Shown here: positions 37,120 to 45,412 of the stretch, piece by piece
Layout of the letters: every line of letters begins with the position of its first letter
How positions within the stretch are numbered: position 1 is the stretch's first letter
NCBI RefSeq assembly: GCF_004006315.1
Contig: NZ_CP026530.1
Span: 858,501 to 922,500, forward strand
Direction of reading: 5' to 3'
Origin: Nautilia sp. PV-1
GTDB taxonomy: Bacteria; Campylobacterota; Campylobacteria; Campylobacterales; Nautiliaceae
DNA: 64,000 nucleotides
Program-made: the position numbers and the translations under genes
Notes under the pieces: generated by a model
The model's database searches: none
The model's input: the letters and a program-made list of their open reading frames with translations, nothing else
What the model was told of the DNA's origin: nothing

Positions 37120-37479
37120 ATGACAAAATGTTTCGTATGTAAATCAAACCTTCAAATTGAACGGTTGAAGTGCACTCACTGCAATACAGTTTTTGAAGGC
37201 GGTTTTTCTTTCCCTCTTCTTGCAAAACTGTCCTTAAACTCCCAAAAACTCGCGGTTGAGCTCATACTGGCCGGAGGCAATTTAAAAGATCTTGCCGAAA
37301 AACTAGGTATTACTTATCCGACTTTAAAAAAAAGAATCCAGGAATTACAGAGTGAATTAATTATGTTAATTAAAGAAAGGGATGATGAAATTACTTACAT
37401 CAAAAATAAAATAAAAAACAACGAAATATCAAAAGAAGAAGGGGAAAAAATAATAAACGAACTTCTCGGTAACATTTGA
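37120..37479 (+). CDS. DUF2089-type zinc ribbon and helix-turn-helix protein
   Basis: 119 aa. An N-terminal zinc ribbon has C-x2-C pairs (CFVCKSNL and CTHCNTVF), followed by an HTH with LILAGGNLKDLAEKLGITYPTLKKRIQEL and a charged C-terminal helix. This matches DUF2089, thought to regulate transcription. The first Cys pair is at residues 4-7, the second at 18-21. No target is evident; its neighbours are single genes. Confidence 0.8.
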   Translation: MTKCFVCKSNLQIERLKCTHCNTVFEGGFSFPLLAKLSLNSQKLAVELILAGGNLKDLAEKLGITYPTLKKRIQELQSELIMLIKERDDEITYIKNKIKNNEISKEEGEKIINELLGNI

Positions 37480-37513
37480 TATAATCTATACATATAATAT
37501 ATAAAGGAAAATA

Positions 37514-37999
37514 ATGGAAAGACTTTATGCTCCCTGGAGAAGAGAATATCACGTCAAAAAACAGACAGGATGTGTTTTTTGCGATATAGCAAACACGCCT
37601 GAAAAAGATGAAGAAAACCAGGTTTTTTACAGGGATGAAATATGTTTTTTCGTAATGAACAGATTTCCTTATAATCCCGGACATTTTATGATTATACCTT
37701 TAAGACACGTATCAAACTATGAGGATTTAAACGAAAAAGAAGTCTGCCATATAGCAAAAATGGCTCAGACAGGCTGTAAAATATTAAAAGATTTCGGCGC
37801 TCACGGTATTAATATGGGATGGAATTTAGGTTTTGACGCGGGTGCAGGGATACCGGATCATATACATTTGCAGATAGTTCCGAGATTTAAACGTGATACG
37901 AATCTGATGACTACGGTTTTTGATACCAGGGTTTACAGTGCGGATTTTGACAAGATATATGAAGAAATTAAAACGATAGCGAATAAATATCTGAAATAG
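37514..37999 (+). CDS. HIT family hydrolase (Ap4A-hydrolase/phosphorylase-like)
   Basis: 161 aa, the second HIT protein of the window. MERLYAPWRREY at the start, GCVFCDIA (a zinc-type Cys pair), FPYNPGHFMIIPLRHV and the histidine motif DHIHLQIVPR mark the FHIT/Ap4A branch, as opposed to the HinT-like gene at 5971. The expected reaction is hydrolysis or phosphorolysis of dinucleoside polyphosphates. A TATAAT at 37480-37485 precedes it. Confidence 0.85.
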   Translation: MERLYAPWRREYHVKKQTGCVFCDIANTPEKDEENQVFYRDEICFFVMNRFPYNPGHFMIIPLRHVSNYEDLNEKEVCHIAKMAQTGCKILKDFGAHGINMGWNLGFDAGAGIPDHIHLQIVPRFKRDTNLMTTVFDTRVYSADFDKIYEEIKTIANKYLK

Positions 38000-38022
38000 G
38001 GGATTGCCCTATCAGATCTTTT
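37991..38022. terminator. bidirectional hairpin between convergent genes
   Basis: ATAGGG (37996-38001) pairs with CCCTAT (38007-38012) around a 5-nt loop; CTGA/TCAG can extend the stem with a bulge. TCTTTTT follows on the plus strand. It lies at the junction of the HIT gene and the PhnA-like gene and overlaps both ends. Confidence 0.65.
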
Positions 38023-38542
38023 TAAGAAATTCTGTTTTTAAATAAACCTGACCGATACCGTCTACTTTACATGAAACATGTCCATCAACATCACACATTC
38101 TGATATTTTTAACTACAGTACCTCTTTTGATTGTTTTACCGGCACCTTTTACTTCAAGATCTTTAATTACGCTTACACTGTCACCGGCTTTTAGAATGTT
38201 TCCGTTTGAATCTTTTACAACTTCTTCAGTTTTGTTCGCTATTGCCATTTCTTCATCGGTTAAATACATCATATCCGTCATATCGCTTCTTCCAAGCGCC
38301 TGCCAAATTTTATAACTTAAAATTTTAACAGCCGGAACTTCACTCCACATTGCGTTGTTTAAACAGTTAAAATGATTTTCATCGTAATTTTGCGATTCGA
38401 TCTGACTCAAACATGTTTCGCAGAGCAGGGCGTACCCGTCGTTATCTTCGCTTTTATATACTTCATAAACCGAAAGGCTGTTGTCGCTTTCGCATAGTTC
38501 ACATTTGCTTCCGGCTCTGTCAAATATTTCTTTTTCGTTCAT
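38012..38542 (-). CDS. PhnA/YjdM-like protein
   Basis: 176 aa from the ATG at 38542 (AAAAAGGG upstream); an open frame continues to 38785 but is hydrophobic, lacks a ribosome site, and covers a plus-strand gene. The N-terminal zinc ribbon has two Cys pairs (CELCESD and LLCETCLSQ), a helical middle (MWSEVPAVKILSYKIWQAL) and the C-terminal PhnA fold (VVKDSNGNILKAGDSVSVIKDLEVKG, GTVVKNIRM). Despite the name, family members are not proven phosphonoacetate hydrolases. A TATACT on the minus strand at 38569-38564 may be its -10. Confidence 0.85.
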   Translation of the reverse strand: MNEKEIFDRAGSKCELCESDNSLSVYEVYKSEDNDGYALLCETCLSQIESQNYDENHFNCLNNAMWSEVPAVKILSYKIWQALGRSDMTDMMYLTDEEMAIANKTEEVVKDSNGNILKAGDSVSVIKDLEVKGAGKTIKRGTVVKNIRMCDVDGHVSCKVDGIGQVYLKTEFLKKI

Positions 38543-38648
38543 TTTTACCCTTTTTTTGGTGAAAGTATAGCAAAAAAGCCTAAAATTAAATAAAATAACG
38601 TAACAATATATATTAATGAAATAATAATGAAAATTTAAAGGTAAAATA

Positions 38649-38810
38649 ATGATAGAAATGAAAAACGCTAATTTTAAAGTAGAAAAATCGAAATGGGAAG
38701 CTTTTAAAAAAATAGCTAAACTAAAACATTCTGATTCAAGCAAAGAATTAAGAAAACTTATAGACAAATATCTTGAAGAAAACAAAGATCTTTTAAATAA
38801 ATTATTTTAA
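38649..38810 (+). CDS. small ribbon-helix-helix-like protein
   Basis: 53 aa, shorter than usual gene-calling limits. It begins with a short strand (MIEMKNANFKVEKSKW) followed by two helices, EAFKKIAKLKHSDSSKELRKLIDKYLEEN, the pattern of a CopG/Arc-type RHH DNA-binding domain and of orphan antitoxins. AAAGG lies 7 nt before the ATG. It ends 63 nt before the secreted-protein gene, and a pair of direct repeats lies between them. No toxin partner is next to it. The DNA-binding role is inferred. Confidence 0.6.
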   Translation: MIEMKNANFKVEKSKWEAFKKIAKLKHSDSSKELRKLIDKYLEENKDLLNKLF

Positions 38811-38829
38811 CATTAACTTTTCATTAACT
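38811..38829 (+). repeat. direct repeats CATTAACT, 11-bp spacing
   Basis: Two identical octamers at 38811-38818 and 38822-38829, one helical turn apart, immediately upstream of a TATAAT at 38839-38844. Position and spacing are those of a dimeric regulator's operator overlapping the -35 region. Confidence 0.5.
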
Positions 38830-38838
38830 CCTGTCATT

Positions 38839-38844
38839 TATAAT
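38839..38844 (+). promoter_or_regulatory. -10 box of the secreted-protein gene
   Basis: TATAAT 29 nt before the ATG at 38874, with AAAAGGAG at 38861-38868. Confidence 0.5.
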
Positions 38845-38873
38845 TTTACATAACTTATAAAAAGGAGTTAAAA

Positions 38874-39356
38874 ATGAAAAAAGTAACAAAACTATTAAGT
38901 ATCGCATTATTAAGCTCATCAATGCTATTCGCATTCGGCGGCGGAGCTGCCGGAGGAATGGGCGGTGGCATGGGCGGCATGGGCGGCTCAGCTTCAGGCA
39001 GTGCAAGTGCGTCAGCCGGAATGGGCGGAGGCGGAGTTATGTCCGCAGATTCAATTACGGGTGGTTCATTTGGTTCAAATTCTATGAACAAATCACAAAA
39101 AGCTCAGCAAACTCAGACAAGAACCAGAACAAGAACCAGAGCCAGAGTTAATGCCGTTCAGCAAGATATGCAAAAAATGGCTAAAACAATGCAGCAGATG
39201 AAACAACAGATCAAACAGATGAAACAGGAAATGAAAAAAACCAACAAAAAAGCTTACTATGATACGCTTAAACTTGAACAGCAGATGAAACAGATACAAA
39301 ACACTTACAGACAAATGAAAAGAACAATGAAAAGAATCCAGCAAGAAGCCCAGTAA
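38874..39356 (+). CDS. secreted Gly-rich / Met-Gln-Lys coiled-coil protein, unknown
   Basis: 160 aa. A Sec signal peptide (residues 1-20, LLSIALLSSSMLFAFG) is followed by a Gly/Met/Ser-rich low-complexity segment (~21-70), a Thr-Arg repeat (TRTRTRTRARV, ~81-93) and a C-terminal coiled coil with repeated KQMKQEMKK and EQQMKQI units. It would be exported to the periplasm or beyond. Abundant methionines could bind copper or act as oxidant sinks, but that is speculation. A long minus-strand frame opposite it is a by-product of the repeats. Strong ribosome site, own promoter. Confidence 0.7.
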   Translation: MKKVTKLLSIALLSSSMLFAFGGGAAGGMGGGMGGMGGSASGSASASAGMGGGGVMSADSITGGSFGSNSMNKSQKAQQTQTRTRTRTRARVNAVQQDMQKMAKTMQQMKQQIKQMKQEMKKTNKKAYYDTLKLEQQMKQIQNTYRQMKRTMKRIQQEAQ

Positions 39357-39365
39357 AAAGGGCTT
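39346..39365 (+). terminator. small hairpin at the end of the secreted-protein gene
   Basis: AAGCCC (39346-39351), within the last codons, pairs with GGGCTT (39360-39365) and is followed by TCTCTCTTTTGTTTT. A short stem with a T-rich tail, so likely a rho-independent terminator. Confidence 0.6.
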
Positions 39366-39482
39366 TCTCTCTTTTGTTTTGAAAAAACAATATGATTTAA
39401 CAGCGTTTATTCAGTATATTAGCCTAAACTATAATAAAACATAAATATTATTTAGTTAACATAATGTATATTCTCTTAAATT

Positions 39483-40184
39483 TTATTCTAAAAGCTCTTG
39501 CAGTCTCAAAGCGTCTTTAAACGCACTGTTATCATCCGTATTGTTAAAATAGACATAGCTGAGTGTGTTGTTTATTTTTTCTTTTAATGTAATAAAAAAC
39601 TCTTGCGGATAACTGCCTCTGTATTTTCCGTTTGAGCCGTGAAGTCTGACATAAATAAAATCAGCGGTTTTTTCGTAAACTATTTCCTGTCTGTAATCAT
39701 GCCAGACCAAAGCTATGTTTTTATTTTTTAGCAATGTATATGTTTCAAGCCTGTACCAGCTGCCGTTTCTGAATTCTATGGCAAATTTAAAATTGTCGTC
39801 AAGACAACGCACAAATTCTTCCAAAAGCAATATATCGTATTTCAGACTCGGAGGCAGCTGAAGTAATATTACACCAAGTTTATCACCAAGCACAGAAACA
39901 TTATTGATAAAGTCTTTCATTAAGTCAGTGTCTTTTAATCTGTTTTTATGGGTGATGTTTCTGCTGACTTTTACCGAGAGTTTAAATTCCGGATAATTTT
40001 TTAATTTATATTTCCAAGATCTCATTGTCTGAATTTTGGGAAAACGGTAAAAAGTGGAGTTTAACTCTAACGAATTGAAATGATTGGCGTAATAATCGAA
40101 ATAGTGATATTTCATTATAGAAGGGGGATAAAATTCCCCTACCCAGTTTTGATAATAATAGCCGCTTGTGCCTATATAAACCAT
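39483..40184 (-). CDS. DUF72 family protein
   Basis: 233 aa, TIM-barrel family. YIGTSGYYYQNWVGEFYPP at the start and FYRFPKIQTMRSWKY, VILLQLPPSLKYD and FAIEFRNGSWY are typical. The biochemical function of DUF72 is not settled. It is the last of eight genes on the minus strand and overlaps dctM by one base. Confidence 0.85.
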   Translation of the reverse strand: MVYIGTSGYYYQNWVGEFYPPSIMKYHYFDYYANHFNSLELNSTFYRFPKIQTMRSWKYKLKNYPEFKLSVKVSRNITHKNRLKDTDLMKDFINNVSVLGDKLGVILLQLPPSLKYDILLLEEFVRCLDDNFKFAIEFRNGSWYRLETYTLLKNKNIALVWHDYRQEIVYEKTADFIYVRLHGSNGKYRGSYPQEFFITLKEKINNTLSYVYFNNTDDNSAFKDALRLQELLE

Positions 40185-41476
40185 TATTTAACTAACATCT
40201 CCACTAAATGCGGAAAGAAGAAAATTATCAGCAGTGTAATAATCTGGAACAATATAAACGGAATAATCCCAATATACAGGTCTTTTGTCTGTATTTTATT
40301 GCCTGCCGCGCCTTTTAAAAAGAAAAGACTGAATCCAAAAGGCGGAGTTAAAAACGAAGTCTGCAAGTTAATCGCAATTAACAGAGCAAACCATAACGGA
40401 TCTATATTAAACTCCTGTACAATCGGAAGAAGTATAGGAATAATAATAAATGTGATTTCAATAAAGTCTACAAAAAATCCTAATATAAAAATCAGAGACA
40501 TAGCAAAGAAAATAAAAATATATTTGCTTGATATATCGTCCGTAAAGAAAGAGGTTACGATATCCCCTGCTCCTGATTCGTTAAATACGAGAGAAAATGC
40601 GGCCGCACCGATTAAAATCATAAAAATCATGCCCGTCATCGTAACTGTTTCTTTTGCGGCATATTTAAGCAAATCCCAGCTAAACGTGCCGTAAAAAACA
40701 GCCAGAATAATAGAGCCTAACGCACCGACTGCGGCTGATTCCGTTGGTGTTGCAAATCCTGTAAACACACTCCCCAATACTATAGCTATTAAAATAGCGG
40801 GAGCCACAAGGGATTTAACAGCTTCTATAAGAATCTGGGAATATGGTTTGTCGGTTTTAATTGCCGGAGCAATTTCAGGTTTAAAAAATGAAAGTATAAG
40901 TATATACATAATATATAAACATACAACAATCAGTCCCGGAATAACGGCGGCTTTAAACAAATCTCCTACACTGATATTCATAACCGCACCCAAAATAATC
41001 AAAACAATACTAGGAGGAATTAGCTGTCCTAGCGTACCGCTTGCTGCAATAACTCCACCTGCAAGTCTAGGAGAATATCCGTGTTTTAACATAACCGGAA
41101 GCGAAATAGTAGTCATCATAACAACACTGGCAGCAACAATACCCATAGTGGCAGCCAGAATGGCACCCACAATAACAATGGCTATCGCAAGCCCTCCTCT
41201 GACAGGTCCGAAAAGCTCCCCTATCGATTCAAGCATTTTTTCGGCTATTTTGCTTTTTTCCAGAATAAGCCCCATAAAAATAAACAAAGGAACAGCCATT
41301 AAAATTACGTTGTCCATCCTTCCGAATATTCTGTAAGGAAGAAGACCGAAAACCTGAAGACCGACGTTAGGATCAATCCAGGCGGCAAAAACCGCGCTTG
41401 CACCAAATGCAAAAGCAACCGGTATACCCAGCATTAACAAAATAAAAGCAACCGCAAATAATATTAACCCCGTCAT
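40184..41476 (-). CDS. dctM: TRAP transporter large permease
   Basis: 430 aa, about 12 membrane helices. ALIVGAILAATMGIVAASVV-type stretches (here VIVGAILAATMGIVAASVVM), GYSPRLAGGVIAASGTLGQLIPPSIVLIILG and ATPTESAAVGALGS are hallmark DctM sequences. It uses a sodium or proton gradient to import organic acids delivered by a periplasmic DctP receptor. Two nt separate it from dctQ. No dctP lies in the window, so the substrate is unknown. Confidence 0.93.
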   Translation of the reverse strand: MTGLILFAVAFILLMLGIPVAFAFGASAVFAAWIDPNVGLQVFGLLPYRIFGRMDNVILMAVPLFIFMGLILEKSKIAEKMLESIGELFGPVRGGLAIAIVIVGAILAATMGIVAASVVMMTTISLPVMLKHGYSPRLAGGVIAASGTLGQLIPPSIVLIILGAVMNISVGDLFKAAVIPGLIVVCLYIMYILILSFFKPEIAPAIKTDKPYSQILIEAVKSLVAPAILIAIVLGSVFTGFATPTESAAVGALGSIILAVFYGTFSWDLLKYAAKETVTMTGMIFMILIGAAAFSLVFNESGAGDIVTSFFTDDISSKYIFIFFAMSLIFILGFFVDFIEITFIIIPILLPIVQEFNIDPLWFALLIAINLQTSFLTPPFGFSLFFLKGAAGNKIQTKDLYIGIIPFILFQIITLLIIFFFPHLVEMLVK

Positions 41477-41478
41477 TT

Positions 41479-42111
41479 TTATCCTTTTGAATGTCTAAGT
41501 TTATAATATGCTTTTTTTAATTCAGAAATACTTTGAAGCAGAACAAGTACAAACCCTATAATCATAGTACTTTTTATAATCCATCTGCACCCGAGACCGC
41601 CCGGATCGCCGGACTGTTCATGCATTGCATAACTCATCTGTACGAAAGGTATGGCTTCCGCAATAATAAGCGTTGCAAAAGGCACTACGAAAAACAAAAC
41701 GGTTATAATCTGAATAATCGCTTTTGTTTTAACGGAAAATCTGTCATAAAAAATATCGACTCTGACATGTTTGTCCCTGCTCATTGTATAAGCTATCGCA
41801 AATAAAAAAGTCAAATCATACAGGTGCCATTCAAGCTCCTGCAGCGCAATACTTCCGCCATGAAAAAGTTTTCTTGCTATAACGTCGTAACTGACTATTA
41901 ATGTCAGTATGATTAATGCGATTGAAGCAAGAATCATAAAAAACTTAGTAAGCTTTTCTATAAAAAGATCCGTTTTCGGAACAAAAGAAAGAACTAAAAC
42001 AAAAACAAACGCCCCGAAAATAGCTAAATCTATGTGATTGCTAAGAGGCATTGTCAGATTAAAAAACAGATTCATAAATTTATCGGTAAATTTATAAACA
42101 TTTTCACACAT
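41479..42111 (-). CDS. dctQ: TRAP transporter small permease
   Basis: 210 aa, four membrane helices. ALQELEWHLYDLTFLFAIAYTMSRDKHVRVDIFYDRFS is the conserved DctQ core; the C-terminal helix is followed by a short basic tail. It forms the membrane complex with DctM. The N-terminal ~30 residues are longer than the core. It follows murF by 10 nt in the long minus-strand run. Confidence 0.9.
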   Translation of the reverse strand: MCENVYKFTDKFMNLFFNLTMPLSNHIDLAIFGAFVFVLVLSFVPKTDLFIEKLTKFFMILASIALIILTLIVSYDVIARKLFHGGSIALQELEWHLYDLTFLFAIAYTMSRDKHVRVDIFYDRFSVKTKAIIQIITVLFFVVPFATLIIAEAIPFVQMSYAMHEQSGDPGGLGCRWIIKSTMIIGFVLVLLQSISELKKAYYKLRHSKG

Positions 42112-42121
42112 TCTTCATCCT

Positions 42122-43543
42122 TTAAAGATATTCAGGAGTATCATTGCTAAACAGTATTAAATCCCCCGCTTTTGTGTTTTCGGCTAAGATTTTTTCCAAA
42201 TCTTTCTTAGTCTTCAATACAATTTTATCTGCTCTTGTAATATTGTTGCAAAGAGTTTTTTTATTTATATTCCCCGTTAAAATCACCAGATCAAAAACCT
42301 GGTCTATTTTTTTAGCCAGTTTAATATTCTGTTTTTCCGTTGCTTCAACTATTCCCGGCGTAACAAGAACTTTTTTACCTTCATACCGGCTAACCAAATC
42401 GTAAGACTCAAGCATTCCCTCCAGATTTCCGTTAAAACTGTCGTCAATAATAATTTTACCTCCGACTTCTATTTTTTGGAGTCGGTGAGGCACTGATTCT
42501 AATTTTAGCACTTTATTTTGTATTTCTTCAATACTAAGCCCTAATTCTAAAGCCTGAAATACTGCAAGTGTTACGTTTACGGCATTAAATCCGCCTAATA
42601 TGCCACATTCAAAAGAATATAACCTGCCTCCGATTTCAACATCCCATTTTATACCGTCCAAAGTTGCTTTTATGTTTTTAATTTTATCTTTTATAACTTC
42701 TACCTTTTCGTTATAAGGGACTTCATATGAAAAACCTTTTTTGAGTTTAGGAGTCTGAAAAATCTCTAATTTTGTTTTTTTAATATTATCAAGCGTTTTA
42801 AAATATTCTATATGCTGCGGACCAATTTTGCCTAAAATTGAATATTCATTTTCCAAAAATTTAACGATTTCCAAAATATCGCCCTTTTCCCTTGCACCGG
42901 CCTCAGCTATATATATCTCAACATTTTCGGGCATATCTACGTTTATGTCTTTAACAATACCTTTTATGGTGTTAACGCTTCTCGGAGTTTTATACACCCT
43001 GAAACTGTCTTTTATAATCTGATAAAGATAATTTTTGATAGATGTTTTTCCATAGCTTGCAGTAATCGCAACAATTTTTGGATTTATTTTGGAGAGTTTT
43101 TCTTTTGCCTGGGATTTGAATTTTAAAAACAGAATATATTCGGTAATTTCGGAAGCCGCTACAGCACATATAAGTACGGCCAGCACCCCTATTCCGGGAT
43201 TGTAATGAAGCTTGTTTAAAAATACCAGATTGAGTGTTTCAAAAAGACCTAAATATATAAAAAACCTTTTCACTCTTTGTGTAACGTTTAATCCTTTTAC
43301 GCGTCTTTGCCATATCAGAAGCGAAGGGATCAAACCGAAAAACAGATATATCCAAAAAAACTTATATGCCGCAATATATGTAACTATCGGAATTACAAAA
43401 TACAGCAGATGCCACAGCGGCTTATGAAAATGAAATATTATCCTGCTGATTTTATAGTTGTACCACTGCAATACGGTTATAATATAAAATCCTAAAATAT
43501 AAGCGGTTATAAAATTGACTATTAATCCAAAAAGTTCATACAT
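42122..43543 (-). CDS. murF: UDP-N-acetylmuramoyl-tripeptide--D-Ala-D-Ala ligase with membrane N-terminus
   Basis: 473 aa. The C-terminal ~320 residues form a Mur ligase: ATP loop ITASYGKTSIKNYL (~157), AEAGAREKGDI, GPQHIEYFKTLDNIKKTKLEIF, and GGFNAVNVTLAVFQALELG, then SVPHRLQKIEVGGKIIIDDSFNGNLEG. The first ~145 residues contain about four membrane helices, replacing the usual UDP-binding domain. This layout matches what I recall of Campylobacter MurF (Cj0795c). The ATP loop has Ser-Tyr-Gly-Lys where Gly-x-x-Gly-Lys is usual. Next to ddl, whose product is its substrate. Confidence 0.85.
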   Translation of the reverse strand: MYELFGLIVNFITAYILGFYIITVLQWYNYKISRIIFHFHKPLWHLLYFVIPIVTYIAAYKFFWIYLFFGLIPSLLIWQRRVKGLNVTQRVKRFFIYLGLFETLNLVFLNKLHYNPGIGVLAVLICAVAASEITEYILFLKFKSQAKEKLSKINPKIVAITASYGKTSIKNYLYQIIKDSFRVYKTPRSVNTIKGIVKDINVDMPENVEIYIAEAGAREKGDILEIVKFLENEYSILGKIGPQHIEYFKTLDNIKKTKLEIFQTPKLKKGFSYEVPYNEKVEVIKDKIKNIKATLDGIKWDVEIGGRLYSFECGILGGFNAVNVTLAVFQALELGLSIEEIQNKVLKLESVPHRLQKIEVGGKIIIDDSFNGNLEGMLESYDLVSRYEGKKVLVTPGIVEATEKQNIKLAKKIDQVFDLVILTGNINKKTLCNNITRADKIVLKTKKDLEKILAENTKAGDLILFSNDTPEYL

Positions 43544-43544
43544 A

Positions 43545-43814
43545 TTAATACCTTATTTCAAAATCATCAAAGTTCTGGTCCTGTAACGGTTCAACTTCTA
43601 TATCTTTTACTTCGCTGTAAGGAGAGCCCTCTTTTAAAATATTTAAAAACTCTTTTAATTTCTCTTCGTTTTCGATGTCAGCAACGGCTTCAACCGTTCC
43701 GTCGGGCAGATTTTTCACATATCCCTTAAAGCCGGCTTTTTTGGCATTCTGCTGTATAAATTTTCTATACCAGACTCCCTGTACCCTTCCTGAAACTATA
43801 AATCTGTAAGTCAT
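43545..43814 (-). CDS. acyP: acylphosphatase
   Basis: 89 aa. The phosphate loop VSGRVQGVWYRKFIQQ contains the catalytic Arg and the G-x-x-Y-R motif; VKNLPDGTVEAVADIE provides the catalytic Asn strand. It hydrolyses carboxyl-phosphate bonds. It is one base after murF's start (1-nt gap), within the cell-wall operon. Confidence 0.93.
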   Translation of the reverse strand: MTYRFIVSGRVQGVWYRKFIQQNAKKAGFKGYVKNLPDGTVEAVADIENEEKLKEFLNILKEGSPYSEVKDIEVEPLQDQNFDDFEIRY

Positions 43815-43832
43815 AAAACCCCTTTATTTAAA

Positions 43833-44867
43833 TCACTTTCCTTTTGCCATTTGTATCTTGTTTATATATTGATAATCTATAGTTATTTTTTCTTCGGTTT
43901 TAATATTTTTTGCCAGTTCTATCAAAACGGAATCAAAATCATCAAAAAGATAGTTGGCAAGACTTCCCGGTATCGGATTAATTTCATTCAGATAAACAGT
44001 CCCGTCCTTTTCAAAAAAATCACATCTGATTAACGCATTTCGGAAAGTCGTATTGTATATTTTTTCAAAAGCGGCTTTAATGCTTGCTTCAATACTTTTA
44101 TCTACCTCTTTAAATTCCGTCTCTTTTCTGCTGAAATCCATATATTTTTTTTCAAAGTCAAGATATTCTTTTTTCGTAACCTTTTCTATTTTTGAGAAAA
44201 CAAATCCGTTTTCAGTTAAAAATCCGGCAATGTTGTATTCGTTTATGCCCTCAATAAAAGGCTCTGCAATAATCAGATCGTCAAATTCTTTAGCAACGTC
44301 AAAAGCATATGTAAGCTCTTCGCTGTTTCTTGCGATACTTACTCCGATACTGCTTCCGAGTCTTGCAGGCTTTATAATCACAGGAAAATCGAATTTGGTT
44401 GACGGACTGTCTATTATTTCATAATCTATAACCTCTACTCCCATTTCCTTTGCATAAGCTTTCGTCAAAACTTTATTATAACTGATGGCCGAAGCTTCCG
44501 TGTTTGGAGTAACGGCTTTAATTTCAAAAAACTCAAGTATCCCGGCCAGTTTGCCGTCTTCACCGTCCCTTCCGTGGATAAGGTTTATCACTGCATCATA
44601 ATTAACATAATATTCTTTCTTTATAAAGCCTTTAAAATATCTGAATCCGCCTTTTGCAAACTCGACTTTTTGAGATTTTTTATATTCTCCGCTTGAAAAA
44701 TATTTGCTTTTCATATCTTTTTTTTCAATTAAATATAAATCCCTGTCCTGATCGATAAATATAAAATCGAGTTCGTGCTGTTTTATTTTTTCTTTTAGCG
44801 TAATAGCGCTTACGATTGAAATCTCATGTTCAAAACTGTTTCCTCCGAATAACACCGCAAACTTCAT
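43833..44867 (-). CDS. ddl: D-alanine--D-alanine ligase
   Basis: 344 aa, ATP-grasp enzyme. LFGGNSFEHEISIVSA at the N-terminus, VIKPARLGSSIGVSIA (ATP loop), and YLNEINPIPGSLANYLF at the metal site. LIHGRDGEDGKLAG supports D-Ala specificity; a D-lactate variant is not suggested. Codirectional with ruvA upstream (8-nt gap) and acyP downstream. Confidence 0.93.
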   Translation of the reverse strand: MKFAVLFGGNSFEHEISIVSAITLKEKIKQHELDFIFIDQDRDLYLIEKKDMKSKYFSSGEYKKSQKVEFAKGGFRYFKGFIKKEYYVNYDAVINLIHGRDGEDGKLAGILEFFEIKAVTPNTEASAISYNKVLTKAYAKEMGVEVIDYEIIDSPSTKFDFPVIIKPARLGSSIGVSIARNSEELTYAFDVAKEFDDLIIAEPFIEGINEYNIAGFLTENGFVFSKIEKVTKKEYLDFEKKYMDFSRKETEFKEVDKSIEASIKAAFEKIYNTTFRNALIRCDFFEKDGTVYLNEINPIPGSLANYLFDDFDSVLIELAKNIKTEEKITIDYQYINKIQMAKGK

Positions 44868-44875
44868 ACTTCTCC

Positions 44876-45412
44876 TTATTTACTTAATCTTTTCAGTGCT
44901 TCTTTTATTATTTCTTCAAGTGTGCCGTCAAGTCCGTTTAAGGCTTTTAAAACATCGTTTTTATTAAATCCGAGGCTTTCAAGGGCGTTAAGAGCCTGAT
45001 TTAATACCGGATTTTGAATTTCAATATCAAAATCCCCCATTTCCATTAATATTCTTTTAGCACTTTTAGGCCCTATTCCCGGAACTTTTTTTAAAGCGTT
45101 TATATCCTGTTTTGAAATTATATCCATAAATGTTTCCGGAGTATAGGTAGAGCATATTGCAAGAGCCACTTTAGGCCCTACTCCGTTTAATTTTATAAGA
45201 CTGTCAAATAATTTTTTTTCGTTTTTATCCGTGAAACCGTAAAGCGTATATTCATTTTCGGAAATTTTTTCCGTTATGTAAAAAAGCCCTTCTTCGTTTA
45301 CGGAAGAAAAAGTAAGCATACTGACGTTAAGTTCATATATTACTCCGTTTACATCAAGCAGTATTTTACCTTCGTTTTTTTCAAATACTTTTCCCCTAAG
45401 AGCCGCAATCAT
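44876..45412 (-). CDS. ruvA: Holliday junction DNA helicase subunit RuvA
   Basis: 178 aa from the ATG at 45412 (MIAALRGKVFEK). An ATG at 45418 and TTG at 45421 lie in frame, but AAAGG at 45426-45422 suits 45412 and RuvA proteins start this way. OB-fold N-terminus, two helix-hairpin-helix motifs (LIKLNGVGPKVALAI and LKKVPGIGPKSAKRIL) and a C-terminal RuvB-binding domain (NQALNALESLGF). It overlaps the fapA-like stop by 17 nt. Confidence 0.93.
   Translation of the reverse strand: MIAALRGKVFEKNEGKILLDVNGVIYELNVSMLTFSSVNEEGLFYITEKISENEYTLYGFTDKNEKKLFDSLIKLNGVGPKVALAICSTYTPETFMDIISKQDINALKKVPGIGPKSAKRILMEMGDFDIEIQNPVLNQALNALESLGFNKNDVLKALNGLDGTLEEIIKEALKRLSK

Noticed and set aside
38543-38785. 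N-terminal extension of the PhnA-like frame
   Set aside because: Hydrophobic, no ribosome site, and overlaps the small RHH ORF on the other strand; the PhnA zinc ribbon begins right after ATG 38542.
39093-39344. 83-codon minus-strand ORF inside the secreted-protein gene
   Set aside because: Generated by the repetitive Gln/Met/Lys codons read in reverse (Phe/Leu/His run); signal peptide, promoter and ribosome site all support the plus strand.
40848-41336. 162-codon plus-strand ORF inside dctM
   Set aside because: Shadow of a strongly hydrophobic permease gene; Ile/Pro/Thr-rich and without a start signal.
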